From contig CAMEIZ010000072.1 of the NCBI GenBank assembly GCA_945919165.1, positions 1 through 9,044 on the forward strand: a stretch of 9,044 bases of DNA. The letters run 5' to 3'. The notes beneath the pieces are model-generated. The model was given only the letters and a program-made list of their open reading frames with translations, was not told the origin of the DNA and searched no databases. How positions within the stretch are numbered: the stretch's first letter is position 1; every line of letters starts with the position of its first letter. The position numbers were made by a program, and so were the translations under genes. Source of the DNA: an uncultured Traorella sp. (GTDB lineage Bacteria > Bacillota_I > Bacilli_A > Erysipelotrichales > Erysipelotrichaceae). Shown piece after piece: positions 1 to 6,487 of the stretch.

Positions 1-253
1 CAATCAAAAACTGCTCACAACTCAATTCAGAATCAAGTGAAATCCCAGCCCATTCGTCTAATTTGGTAAAGGTACATTCTGAAAGATCAAGACCTTCTTT
101 TATTACTTTTTCTGTAAAGATTGTATAAGCGAGATCATAAGATCCACCACTTGCCAAACAAATATTAGCTTTTGGGTTATTCTTAATCTCAGCAATCATT
201 CTATCAGCAATCATTTCACTTAGTTGTTGATAATCCTTAGTGTGTATAAGCAT
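1..253 (-). CDS. NagB/AgaI-family sugar-phosphate isomerase/deaminase, 5' part only
   Basis: An open frame starts at ATG 251-253 and runs off the left edge with 84 codons visible and no stop. The start has a strong RBS (AAGGAGA, 261-267) eight bases upstream and a promoter behind it. The translation has the layout of the glucosamine-6-phosphate deaminase / galactosamine-6-phosphate isomerase / 6-phosphogluconolactonase fold. A first helix is followed by NICLASGGSYDLAY (about residues 31-44), in the place of the phosphate-binding LATGSTP loop. Then comes TKLDEWAGI (about 65-73), in the place of the catalytic LDEY motif, and CEQFL. The Trp in LDEW and the following CE.FL recall galactosamine-6-phosphate isomerases (AgaI-like) more than classic NagB, but this is from memory of the family. 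Expected substrates are amino-sugar 6-phosphates in the cytosol. It sits 77 bases after the YczE-like gene on the same strand. Confidence 0.72.
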   Translation of the reverse strand, partial: MLIHTKDYQQLSEMIADRMIAEIKNNPKANICLASGGSYDLAYTIFTEKVIKEGLDLSECTFTKLDEWAGISLDSELSCEQFLI

Positions 254-275
254 TCTTTCATCTCCTTTTTTAATT

Positions 276-304
276 ACTATATCATTTTCATGTTATCTTG
301 TAAA
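276..304 (-). promoter_or_regulatory. Promoter of the NagB/AgaI-like gene
   Basis: On the minus strand, TTTACA (299-304) and TATAGT (276-281) are separated by exactly 17 bases. Each hexamer differs from the sigma-A consensus at one position. The expected start of transcription is near 269, giving a very short leader that begins just before the AAGGAG site. It lets the isomerase gene be expressed independently of the upstream membrane-protein gene, although no terminator separates the two. Confidence 0.6.
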
Positions 305-330
305 ACTTCTTTTAAATATGATGAAAAATA

Positions 331-933
331 TTACACTTTGATATATTTCTTCAAAAATCGTACATCATATTCGATCAATTTACCTGCCATCAAGAGAATC
401 AAAAGAGTTCCAATTCCAACTGTTCCTCCAAGAAAATATCCAATACTTAACATAGTTAAATCAATTCCCCATCGAATTTGATGATAAGATACATGCAAAT
501 ATTTCTGAATACCAAAAATAACTCCATCATATGTATTATAGCCACATTCAGGCAGCTGGCTCATTGCAATACCGAAACAATATAAAACAATTCCTAAAAT
601 GAGCCAGGCATACTGATATGGAAAGAGTGCAAGGTTAGAAGGTATTGATAATAAAGCAAATGCATCTATTCCAAGTGAAACAGCTGCCATAGCAATTAAA
701 GTAGCCAGTGTAATCGTTTTGCGATTTAAGAAAAATGTGATAAGCATCTGGATCATGCATATCAGAAAATTCATGACTCCAAAGCTTACGTGTATTCTTT
801 GATAAGTTCCCAGAACTAACACTGACATTGGATCAACACCCAATTCTGCGAAATTACAGAAGCCTATACCAATTCCCATAATCAGAGAACCTAATGTAAA
901 GATCATATATCTTTGTATTGTTTTTTTATTCAT
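331..933 (-). CDS. YczE/YitT-type integral membrane protein
   Basis: A 200-residue, very hydrophobic protein with about five or six predicted membrane segments (roughly residues 9-25, 51-69, 75-95, 107-125, 155-169 and 171-187) and a basic C-terminus (KKYIKV). The pattern GIGIGFCNFAELGVDPMSVLVLG near the N-terminus is typical of the YczE/YyaS/YitT group of uncharacterised membrane proteins. So are a mid-protein NTYDGVIFGIQK and a late GGTVGIGTLL. Its length fits that group. The start is supported by GGAGG nine bases before ATG 931-933. No transport substrate can be named: some family members lie near biosynthetic or regulator genes, but nothing here indicates a ligand. It follows a strong terminator, so it begins a new transcription unit, possibly shared with the NagB/AgaI-like gene. 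Confidence 0.8.
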   Translation of the reverse strand: MNKKTIQRYMIFTLGSLIMGIGIGFCNFAELGVDPMSVLVLGTYQRIHVSFGVMNFLICMIQMLITFFLNRKTITLATLIAMAAVSLGIDAFALLSIPSNLALFPYQYAWLILGIVLYCFGIAMSQLPECGYNTYDGVIFGIQKYLHVSYHQIRWGIDLTMLSIGYFLGGTVGIGTLLILLMAGKLIEYDVRFLKKYIKV

Positions 934-963
934 GGATCTCTTCCTCCAAATGTTGCCTTCAGT

Positions 964-992
964 ATTTAAACATCTTTTTTCAATTAAATCAA
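964..992 (-). promoter_or_regulatory. Possible promoter of the YczE-like gene
   Basis: On the minus strand, TTGATT (987-992) lies 17 bases before TTAAAT (964-969). Each matches four of six consensus positions. The placement, between the terminator at 1012-1042 and the RBS near 943-947, is where a promoter is required. The hexamers are only moderate and the region is very AT-rich, so the exact boxes may be wrong. Confidence 0.35.
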
Positions 993-1011
993 CGTATATA
1001 CTATTTAAAAT

Positions 1012-1042
1012 AAAAAATCAAAGCATAGAAGCTTTGATTTTT
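1012..1042 (-). terminator. Intrinsic terminator after the LURP-one-like gene, symmetrical
   Basis: A perfect 12-base inverted repeat has arms at 1013-1024 and 1031-1042 around a 6-base loop (ATAGAA). On the minus strand the arm ends in a run of T. The 3' arm begins just past the stop codon of the upstream gene (1046-1048). Because the arms start and end with A/T runs, the structure could also work on the plus strand, but no plus-strand gene is seen that would need it. Confidence 0.88.
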
Positions 1043-1045
1043 GTG

Positions 1046-1522
1046 TTAATCAGATTGTGAGCAAACAGCTAAGTCAACAGCTAATGCAATTAATAAACAA
1101 AGTTTTTCATTTTCATCATCATAGATTTCAAGACAATAATGATCTGTAAAATGAAACAATTCTTTTGAAAATCGCATGATCATTTTTCCGCTGCTGTCGA
1201 TGACCTCATAATCCAGTCCAAGGAAATTTCCCTGTATTTCCCAGTCCTTAAAATCCAGTACATATCTTGGACGTAAAAACGTAAATTCCTTAATAATACG
1301 TCCTATTTTTTGACCCTCCAGATAAAAGCTGAACTCTGGTTCAATTAATCTGAAATGCTGTTCAATATGAGCAATTTGTTCATTATGATCATAAACTCTT
1401 AATTGATGAAGAAAGAGAGTAAAATCTGCTTTAGCAAAGTATTTTTCATTCATTTGCTCATCAAATATCGAATAGGTATCCGTCAGCGCCAAAAATTTCT
1501 GTTCAATATATAATTTTTTCAT
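1046..1522 (-). CDS. LURP-one-related (LOR/YxjI-like) protein
   Basis: A 158-residue protein without a signal peptide, built of repeating short beta-strand units. Examples are LYIEQKFLALTDTYSIFDE at the start, LRVYDHNEQIAHIEQ near residue 41, then SFYLEGQKIGRIIKEFTFLRPRY, and a last hydrophobic helix LCLLIALAVDLAV. This is the tubby-like beta-barrel-plus-central-helix arrangement of the LOR/YxjI (DUF567) family, whose bacterial members have no firmly established biochemical role. I chose ATG 1520-1522 rather than the upstream ATG at 1547-1549, because a full GGAGG (1528-1532) precedes it by five bases and homology starts there. The upstream choice would place this RBS inside the coding region and add nine unconserved residues. 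It follows mnmG by 56 bases with no terminator between, so cotranscription is likely. A perfect TATAAT at 1539-1544 lacks a matching -35 box. Confidence 0.8.
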   Translation of the reverse strand: MKKLYIEQKFLALTDTYSIFDEQMNEKYFAKADFTLFLHQLRVYDHNEQIAHIEQHFRLIEPEFSFYLEGQKIGRIIKEFTFLRPRYVLDFKDWEIQGNFLGLDYEVIDSSGKMIMRFSKELFHFTDHYCLEIYDDENEKLCLLIALAVDLAVCSQSD

Positions 1523-1578
1523 TTTATCCTCCACTTGTATTATAAACAAGAAAAAGGTTATTTCTCATGACAGATTTG

Positions 1579-3438
1579 TTATTTATTATGATGCTGTTTC
1601 AGATAGATAGCCAATACTGCAATATCAGCAGGATTTACACCTGAGATACGGCTTGCCTGTCCGACTGTAAAAGGCTGCAGCTGTTTCAGTTTTTGACGTC
1701 CTTCAAGAGAAAGATTGGCAACTTCATCATAATCCACACCATCAAGTTTTAATTTTTCCATAGCTAAAAGACGAGTTGCTTCTTTTTTTGCTTTGGAAAT
1801 ATATCCTTCGTATTTTGTTTCAATCTCAATTTGTTTGGCCACATCAGGTTCAATATGCAGATTCATATAAGGTGACAATCCTTGGATGGTAACATTAGGA
1901 CGTTTGATTAAATCAAGAGCACTCATACCATCCTTCAGTTTTTCAAAGCCGATACTTTCAAGATACTGTGATACTTCACTTTTAGGAGTGAAACGTATAT
2001 TGGCAAGCTGTTTGGTTTTTTCTTCGATATCGATTTGTTTCTGTCTGAATTTTTGAATTCTTTCTTCTGGTAAAAGACCAATTGCATAGCCTTTTTCACT
2101 TAATCTTGCATCGGCATTATCATGCCGCAGTAAAAGACGGTATTCTGCTCGTGACGTTAATAAACGATATGGTTCTTTTGTTCCTTTTGTTACCAAATCA
2201 TCGATCAAGACACCAATATAGGCTTCATCTCTTCCTAAAATCAATGGTTCTTTATGTAACAGTTTGAGACTAGCATTAATTCCTGCCATCAATCCCTGTC
2301 CAGCAGCTTCTTCATAACCGCTGGTTCCATTAATCTGACCGGCACAGAATAAGTTTTCAATAGTTTTTAATTCCAGGCTTGGTTTTAACTGTAATGGATC
2401 AATTGCATCATATTCAATTGCATAAGCATATTTCTTGATTCGACAGTTTTCAAGACCCGGCAAACTTTTCAGCATTTTTTCCTGAACATCATGAGGCATT
2501 GAGGTGGAAAATCCTTGAACATAGGTTGTATCCAAATCTTTTGATTCTGGTTCTAAAAAAATCTGATGTCGTTCTTTATCCGCAAAGCGGACAATTTTAT
2601 CTTCAATTGACGGACAGTAACGAGGGCCCACCCCTTTTACCAGTCCGGAATACATGGCACTTTTCCCTAAGTTGTCCTGAATAATCTGATGCGTTAACTG
2701 ATTGGTGTAGGTCAAATGACACACCCACTGATTTTCATAAGAAAGAACATCTTCTGGTTTAGTATCATAGGAGAAGCAGACAAAGTCTTCACTTCCCGGT
2801 TGAATTTCAGTCTTTGAAAAATCAATACTGTCCGTATAAATTCTTGCCGGTGTTCCTGTTTTTAATCGAAATGTTCTGATTCCCTGTTCTCGAAGACTTT
2901 CTGATAGATTTTTTGTTGTTGGTTCATCATCCGGACCTGATTCCACAGATGTATGGCCTACCAAAACATTGCTGCTCATGAATGTTCCGCTTGTTAGAAT
3001 GAGAGCTTTACAGAGAATCACACTGCCATCCTGAAGCGTAATTCCTGTAACTTTCTTATTTTCAAAATTGATCTTTTCAACAATACATTCTTTAACACTT
3101 AAGTTTGGTGTATTGAGACAGACATTCTGCATATATTTCTTATATGCCAGCTTATCAGATTGAACTCTCAATGATTGTACACCCGGTCCCTTGTTGGTAT
3201 TAAGCATTTTCAGCTGTAAGGCTGTTTTATCACTAGCTTTCCCCATCTCACCGCCAAGAGCATCAATTTCACGCACAACGATCCCTTTTGCGGGACCTCC
3301 AACACTTGGATTACATGGCATCGATGCAATCATATCGATATGCATCGTACACAAAAGTGTCTTCTGATTCATTCTTGCACATGCCAGGGCTGCTTCAACG
3401 CCGGCATGTCCTCCTCCTAATACAATTACATCTACCAT
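1579..3438 (-). CDS. mnmG: tRNA uridine-5-carboxymethylaminomethyl modification enzyme MnmG (GidA)
   Basis: This FAD-dependent enzyme works with the GTPase MnmE to place the (carboxymethyl)aminomethyl group on U34 of tRNAs reading two-codon boxes ending in A or G. At 619 residues it has full family length. Visible features are the N-terminal dinucleotide-binding loop GGGHAG (residues 8-13), PCNPSVGGPAKG with Cys42, and the first GidA signature GPRYCPSIEDKIVRF (271-285) with Cys275. The second signature, AGQINGTSGYEEAAGQG, starts at 366. The two cysteines correspond to those required in the E. coli enzyme. The C-terminal helical MnmE/tRNA-binding region is intact (ending near residue 615 with SRISGVNPADIAVL). 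The start has a good RBS (GAGGTGAT, 3442-3449). It lies 32 bases after the DUF218 gene. In many Firmicutes mnmG sits between mnmE and rsmG; here neither neighbour is present. Confidence 0.98.
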   Translation of the reverse strand: MVDVIVLGGGHAGVEAALACARMNQKTLLCTMHIDMIASMPCNPSVGGPAKGIVVREIDALGGEMGKASDKTALQLKMLNTNKGPGVQSLRVQSDKLAYKKYMQNVCLNTPNLSVKECIVEKINFENKKVTGITLQDGSVILCKALILTSGTFMSSNVLVGHTSVESGPDDEPTTKNLSESLREQGIRTFRLKTGTPARIYTDSIDFSKTEIQPGSEDFVCFSYDTKPEDVLSYENQWVCHLTYTNQLTHQIIQDNLGKSAMYSGLVKGVGPRYCPSIEDKIVRFADKERHQIFLEPESKDLDTTYVQGFSTSMPHDVQEKMLKSLPGLENCRIKKYAYAIEYDAIDPLQLKPSLELKTIENLFCAGQINGTSGYEEAAGQGLMAGINASLKLLHKEPLILGRDEAYIGVLIDDLVTKGTKEPYRLLTSRAEYRLLLRHDNADARLSEKGYAIGLLPEERIQKFRQKQIDIEEKTKQLANIRFTPKSEVSQYLESIGFEKLKDGMSALDLIKRPNVTIQGLSPYMNLHIEPDVAKQIEIETKYEGYISKAKKEATRLLAMEKLKLDGVDYDEVANLSLEGRQKLKQLQPFTVGQASRISGVNPADIAVLAIYLKQHHNK

Positions 3439-3458
3439 AAAATCACCTCGTGTTCTTT

Positions 3459-3464
3459 ATCATA
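3459..3464 (-). promoter_or_regulatory. mnmG: Possible extended -10 promoter for mnmG
   Basis: On the minus strand TATGAT is preceded by TG and one base (TGATATGAT), matching an extended -10 element. It sits about 20 bases before the mnmG start codon and just after the stop of the DUF218 gene. No convincing -35 box is seen, as the appropriate position is a T-rich tract. It may supplement read-through from upstream. Confidence 0.3.
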
Positions 3465-3470
3465 TCACTT

Positions 3471-4190
3471 TTACAGAAGAAAAAAAAGAATCAAAAGGAA
3501 AACCAGCCAACCAAATCGATTCAACCATAAAAAAGCTAAATATTCCCTTAAATAAGCATAGAGTTTGTAATAATATGCGCTTTTTGATGAAAAGCAACGA
3601 ATTGAAAGATGTAGACGTCTTGCGATAATCTTTACGCGCATCATATGAAAATCTGAACTTATAACATTCATACTGCTTTGTGCTTTTTCATAGGCAAACA
3701 ATAAATTTTCCTTTGTATTGATAGAATTATCTTCCATTTGAATCTCTTCCTGTTTCATTCCTTTTTTTATTAAATAGTCTTTCATGGCTTCAGCTTCGCT
3801 GATGGTTTCATCTTTTCCTCTGCCACCACATACGATTATCTTCAAACCATAGCAATTATGCATTTCAAATGCTGTATCACAGCGTTTCATCAACATCGGT
3901 GAAATTCTTTTACCTTCCAGCAAGCCACACCCTAATACTATTAGAGGTGCAGAATAAGGTATTTTTTTCTTACATTGCGTTTTTATCTGTAAAAGGATGA
4001 ACATGATACCACTTAAACCGAAAAAAATGTTTATTTTTATCATTATCGGATGAGCTTTATTCATATTCAAAATTAAAAAAAACATACCAAATAATAAAGG
4101 TAATAAAAATTCTTTATTTTTTTCACGTTTTTTCAGTTCCATACTGTTTATAATAAGAATCATCACAAGAATGATATTCATCGTTTTCAT
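3471..4190 (-). CDS. DUF218/YdcF (SanA/ElyC-like) membrane-anchored protein
   Basis: A 239-residue protein with hydrophobic segments at roughly residues 4-16, 28-43 and 53-67, then a soluble DUF218 domain (about 82-205), and a final hydrophobic stretch (about 218-239). The domain shows the family pattern: APLIVLGCGL, then KRCDTAFEM, IIVCGGRGKDETISEAEAM, INTKENLLFA and VISSDFHMMRVKIIARRL. The conserved E, N and SDFH/R positions are kept. The family (SanA, ElyC, YdcF) is tied to envelope integrity and peptidoglycan-precursor metabolism in enterobacteria, but the reaction is unsettled. The start is uncertain: neither ATG 4188-4190 nor the next ATG nine bases later has an RBS. The frame stays open upstream into the metG terminator. 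No clear promoter was found. It is 32 bases from mnmG, so probably in one unit with it. Confidence 0.82.
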   Translation of the reverse strand: MKTMNIILVMILIINSMELKKREKNKEFLLPLLFGMFFLILNMNKAHPIMIKINIFFGLSGIMFILLQIKTQCKKKIPYSAPLIVLGCGLLEGKRISPMLMKRCDTAFEMHNCYGLKIIVCGGRGKDETISEAEAMKDYLIKKGMKQEEIQMEDNSINTKENLLFAYEKAQSSMNVISSDFHMMRVKIIARRLHLSIRCFSSKSAYYYKLYAYLREYLAFLWLNRFGWLVFLLILFFLL

Positions 4191-4243
4191 ACAATAGTTT
4201 ATTATTTCATAAATAAATGTTCTCCACTTTCCCCTATCTGAAA

Positions 4244-4270
4244 TGAAAAAAGAGTCCTGTTCTGGACTCT
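4244..4270 (-). terminator. Intrinsic terminator of metG
   Basis: On the minus strand AGAGTCC and GGACTCT (arms 4264-4270 and 4251-4257) form a 7-bp GC-containing stem around a 6-base loop, followed at once by six T residues (4245-4250). The first arm starts with the last base of the metG stop codon. This separates metG from the DUF218-mnmG unit. Confidence 0.9.
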
Positions 4271-6225
4271 TATCTTACAATGCTTCCATTTGGCAATTCA
4301 CATAATGCCAAGGCAAGTTCTTCATCATTAGGCGTTTCACCAACAAGGATCATTCCCTGACTTTCTACTCCTCTTAGCTTAGCTGGTTTTAGATTGGTCA
4401 CAACAATCACTTTTTTGCCAACCATGTCTTCAGGTGTAAAGTGTGTTGCAATGCCGCTGACAATTTGACGCACATCTCCATGTCCGCAGTCAATCTGAGA
4501 TACTAACAGCTTGTCTGCCTTTGGATGTTTTTCACATTTGAGCACTTCGCCAACTTTTAATTCGATTTTTGAAAAATCCTCAAAAGTTATTTCATTTTTC
4601 TCTTCTTTTTCTTCTTTCTTTACTTCAACAGGTTTCTGTTTTGCCGCCAAATCTGATTCAATTCTTTCCATCATGGCTTTTTCATCAATGCGGGCAAACA
4701 AGATTTCAGGATTCTCGACAACCTTATCCGTATTTAAGTGTCCAAAGCTTTCCAGACTTTCTAATGTTCTTTCTGGTGTGTTCAGTTGATTTAAGATCTT
4801 TTCAGCTGTTTCAGGTATAAAGGATTGCAGTAATACGGCTGCGAAACGAATGCCTTCTAACAAATTGTACATTACCGTTGCCAGACGATCATGTTTTTCC
4901 TCATCTTTGGCTAAAGTCCAAGGAGCTGTTTCATCAATATATTTGTTGCAGCGCTTCAGAAGGGTAAAGATCTCTTCTACGGCATCTCCAACACGAACCT
5001 GTTCCATTTTTTCTTCCACTTTCTTTGGTGTTGCCAAGGCTAAAGAAATCAATTCTTCATCAACAGCTTCCCTGCATCCTGGATTATTAACTGTACCATT
5101 GAAGTACTTATTACTCATTGAAATTGTTCTTTTTACCAGATTTCCTAAAACATTGGCTAAATCTGAATTCGTTCTTTCAATCATGAGTTCCCAGGTAATG
5201 GAACCATCCTGAGCAAACGGCATTTCATGCAAACACAAAGAACGTACGGCATCCACACCAAAATAATTGACCAGATCTTCCGCATAAATAACATTTCCTT
5301 TGGATTTGCTCATTTTGCCGTCACCAATCAAAAGCCAAGGGTGACCAAATACCTTCTTTGGAAGAGGAACATCCAATGCCATCAGCATAATTGGCCAGTA
5401 AATAGTATGGAAACGAACGATATCTTTTCCAATAATATGGATGTCAGCCGGCCAGTATTTCTTATACTTTTCGCCATGATTACCATCCACATCATAACCA
5501 AGACCTGTAATATAGTTGCTGAGAGCATCAATCCAAACATAAACCACATGTTTTGGATCAAAATCTACAGGAACTCCCCATTTGAATGACGTACGTGAAA
5601 CACAAAGATCTTGTAAACCCGGTTTAATAAAGTTATTGATCATTTCATTCTTTCTTGATTCTGGCTGAATGAAATCCGGATGCTCGTTATAGTAGTCAAC
5701 CAGACGATCCGCATATTTGCTTAAACGGAAAAAATAAGCTTCTTCACTTGCTTTTTGAACTGGACGTCCGCAATCAGGGCACTTGCCATCAACTAACTGT
5801 GATTCAGTCCAGAATGATTCGCATGGTGTACAATACAAGCCTTCATAACTTGATTTATAAATATCACCCTGTTCATAAAGTTTCTTAAAGATTTTCTGTA
5901 CCTGCTTTTCATGATCTTCATCCGTTGTACGAATGAACTTATCATAGCTTGTATTCATCAAATCCCAATTGGCTTTGATTTTTCCTGCAACATCATCTAC
6001 AAACTGTTTGGGTGTAATACCCAATGCTTTTGCTTTTTCTTCAATTTTCTGACCATGTTCATCTGTTCCGGTTTGAAAAAATACGTCATAGCCCTGAGCT
6101 CTTTTATATCGAGCTATCGCATCACTTAAAATGATCTCATACGTATTTCCAATATGTGGTCTTCCTGATGTATACGCAATTGCGGTTGTAATATAGTAAG
6201 GTTTCTTCTCACATTTCTCACACAT
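4270..6225 (-). CDS. metG: Methionyl-tRNA synthetase with C-terminal tRNA-binding domain
   Basis: This cytosolic class I synthetase charges initiator and elongator tRNA-Met with methionine. Its 651 residues match the long bacterial form. The HIGH-type motif is PHIGN (residues 23-27) and the KMSKS loop is at 304-308. A zinc knuckle carries four cysteines (132, 135, 149, 152) in the connective peptide. The anticodon-recognising helical domain follows (about 350-490), then a Lys/Glu-rich linker (about 528-546). An EMAP-II/Trbp111-like tRNA-binding domain (about 548-651, with KVGEVLKCEKHPKADKLL) forms the C-terminus and usually mediates dimer formation. ATG 6223-6225 has AAGGAGG at 6235-6241. The N-terminus carries a small extra CxxC (Cys2, Cys5) before the conserved YYITTAIAY. 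Expression is controlled by the T-box leader directly upstream. Confidence 0.98.
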   Translation of the reverse strand: MCEKCEKKPYYITTAIAYTSGRPHIGNTYEIILSDAIARYKRAQGYDVFFQTGTDEHGQKIEEKAKALGITPKQFVDDVAGKIKANWDLMNTSYDKFIRTTDEDHEKQVQKIFKKLYEQGDIYKSSYEGLYCTPCESFWTESQLVDGKCPDCGRPVQKASEEAYFFRLSKYADRLVDYYNEHPDFIQPESRKNEMINNFIKPGLQDLCVSRTSFKWGVPVDFDPKHVVYVWIDALSNYITGLGYDVDGNHGEKYKKYWPADIHIIGKDIVRFHTIYWPIMLMALDVPLPKKVFGHPWLLIGDGKMSKSKGNVIYAEDLVNYFGVDAVRSLCLHEMPFAQDGSITWELMIERTNSDLANVLGNLVKRTISMSNKYFNGTVNNPGCREAVDEELISLALATPKKVEEKMEQVRVGDAVEEIFTLLKRCNKYIDETAPWTLAKDEEKHDRLATVMYNLLEGIRFAAVLLQSFIPETAEKILNQLNTPERTLESLESFGHLNTDKVVENPEILFARIDEKAMMERIESDLAAKQKPVEVKKEEKEEKNEITFEDFSKIELKVGEVLKCEKHPKADKLLVSQIDCGHGDVRQIVSGIATHFTPEDMVGKKVIVVTNLKPAKLRGVESQGMILVGETPNDEELALALCELPNGSIVR

Positions 6226-6240
6226 AGTTTTTCCTCCTTA

Positions 6241-6272
6241 TAAAATAAAAGATTTCGCCAAAGGACGAAATC
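6241..6272 (-). terminator. T-box regulated terminator before metG
   Basis: On the minus strand GATTTCG and CGAAATC form a perfect 7-bp stem (6251-6272, loop TCCTTTGG) followed by a T-rich tract (6241-6250). Its 5' arm and loop overlap the bases that pair with the T-box in the antiterminator, so the two structures exclude each other. Confidence 0.9.
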
Positions 6273-6452
6273 TCGCGGTACCACCTTTATTTGTGCAAAT
6301 GCACCTTCATCACTTAACGCGTGTCACGTCTTCCCCTCATGATTCAGGGAAGCAGTTCAGAAGCCATCTTCATTTATTTCTTCACTCAGATTTTCACCAA
6401 CCATCTGATCTCTATGCTTCAGAAGTAAACTACTCTCTTCATCTCTACCTTT
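6241..6452 (-). promoter_or_regulatory. T-box riboswitch leader of metG (tRNA-Met sensing)
   Basis: On the minus strand the near-canonical T-box AAAGGTGGTACCGCG lies at 6274-6288. Its UGGU can pair with the ACCA end of uncharged tRNA, and the U fits the A discriminator base of tRNA-Met. Upstream, Stem I shows GATGAAGAGAGTAG (kink-turn and loop-E side), AGAGATCAGATGG...GGTGAAAATC (distal loop elements) and TGAAGATGGCTTCTGAAC. This places an AUG specifier at 6365-6367, in the loop opposite AGAGTAG; a second ATG at 6371-6373 falls at the stem edge. Stem II pairs 6347-6352 with 6330-6335, and stem III is the hairpin 6293-6304. Unacylated tRNA-Met should stabilise the antiterminator (AAAGG with the downstream CCTTT) and so allow metG transcription when methionine charging is low. 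Confidence 0.95.
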
Positions 6453-6458
6453 TTTATT

Positions 6459-6487
6459 ATTATAGGCGATTTAAGCCTTCTTTTCAA
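6459..6487 (-). promoter_or_regulatory. metG: Promoter of the metG T-box transcript
   Basis: On the minus strand TTGAAA (6482-6487) and a perfect TATAAT (6459-6464) are spaced by 17 bases. The predicted start is near 6452, at the beginning of the structured T-box leader. The -35 box lies within the last codons of the RDD-PHP gene, and that gene's stop codon (6471-6473) falls in the spacer. Confidence 0.82.

Noticed and set aside
224..481. Plus-strand open frame of 85 codons.
   Set aside because: It overlaps the start of the NagB-like gene, its promoter and the end of the YczE-like gene, has no RBS and no recognisable protein; it is an antisense shadow.
1539..1544. Perfect TATAAT before the LURP-one-like gene as a separate promoter.
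   Set aside because: There is no acceptable -35 box at 16-18 bases and no TGn extension, and the predicted start would fall on the RBS itself; read-through from mnmG is simpler.
1547..1549. Upstream ATG as the start of the LURP-one-like protein.
   Set aside because: It has no RBS, and the strong GGAGG at 1528-1532 would lie inside the coding region; the ATG at 1520-1522 fits both RBS and homology.
4511..5589. Several plus-strand open frames antisense to metG, up to 120 codons.
   Set aside because: They mirror codon use of the well-supported metG frame, lack ribosome binding sites and show no family motifs.
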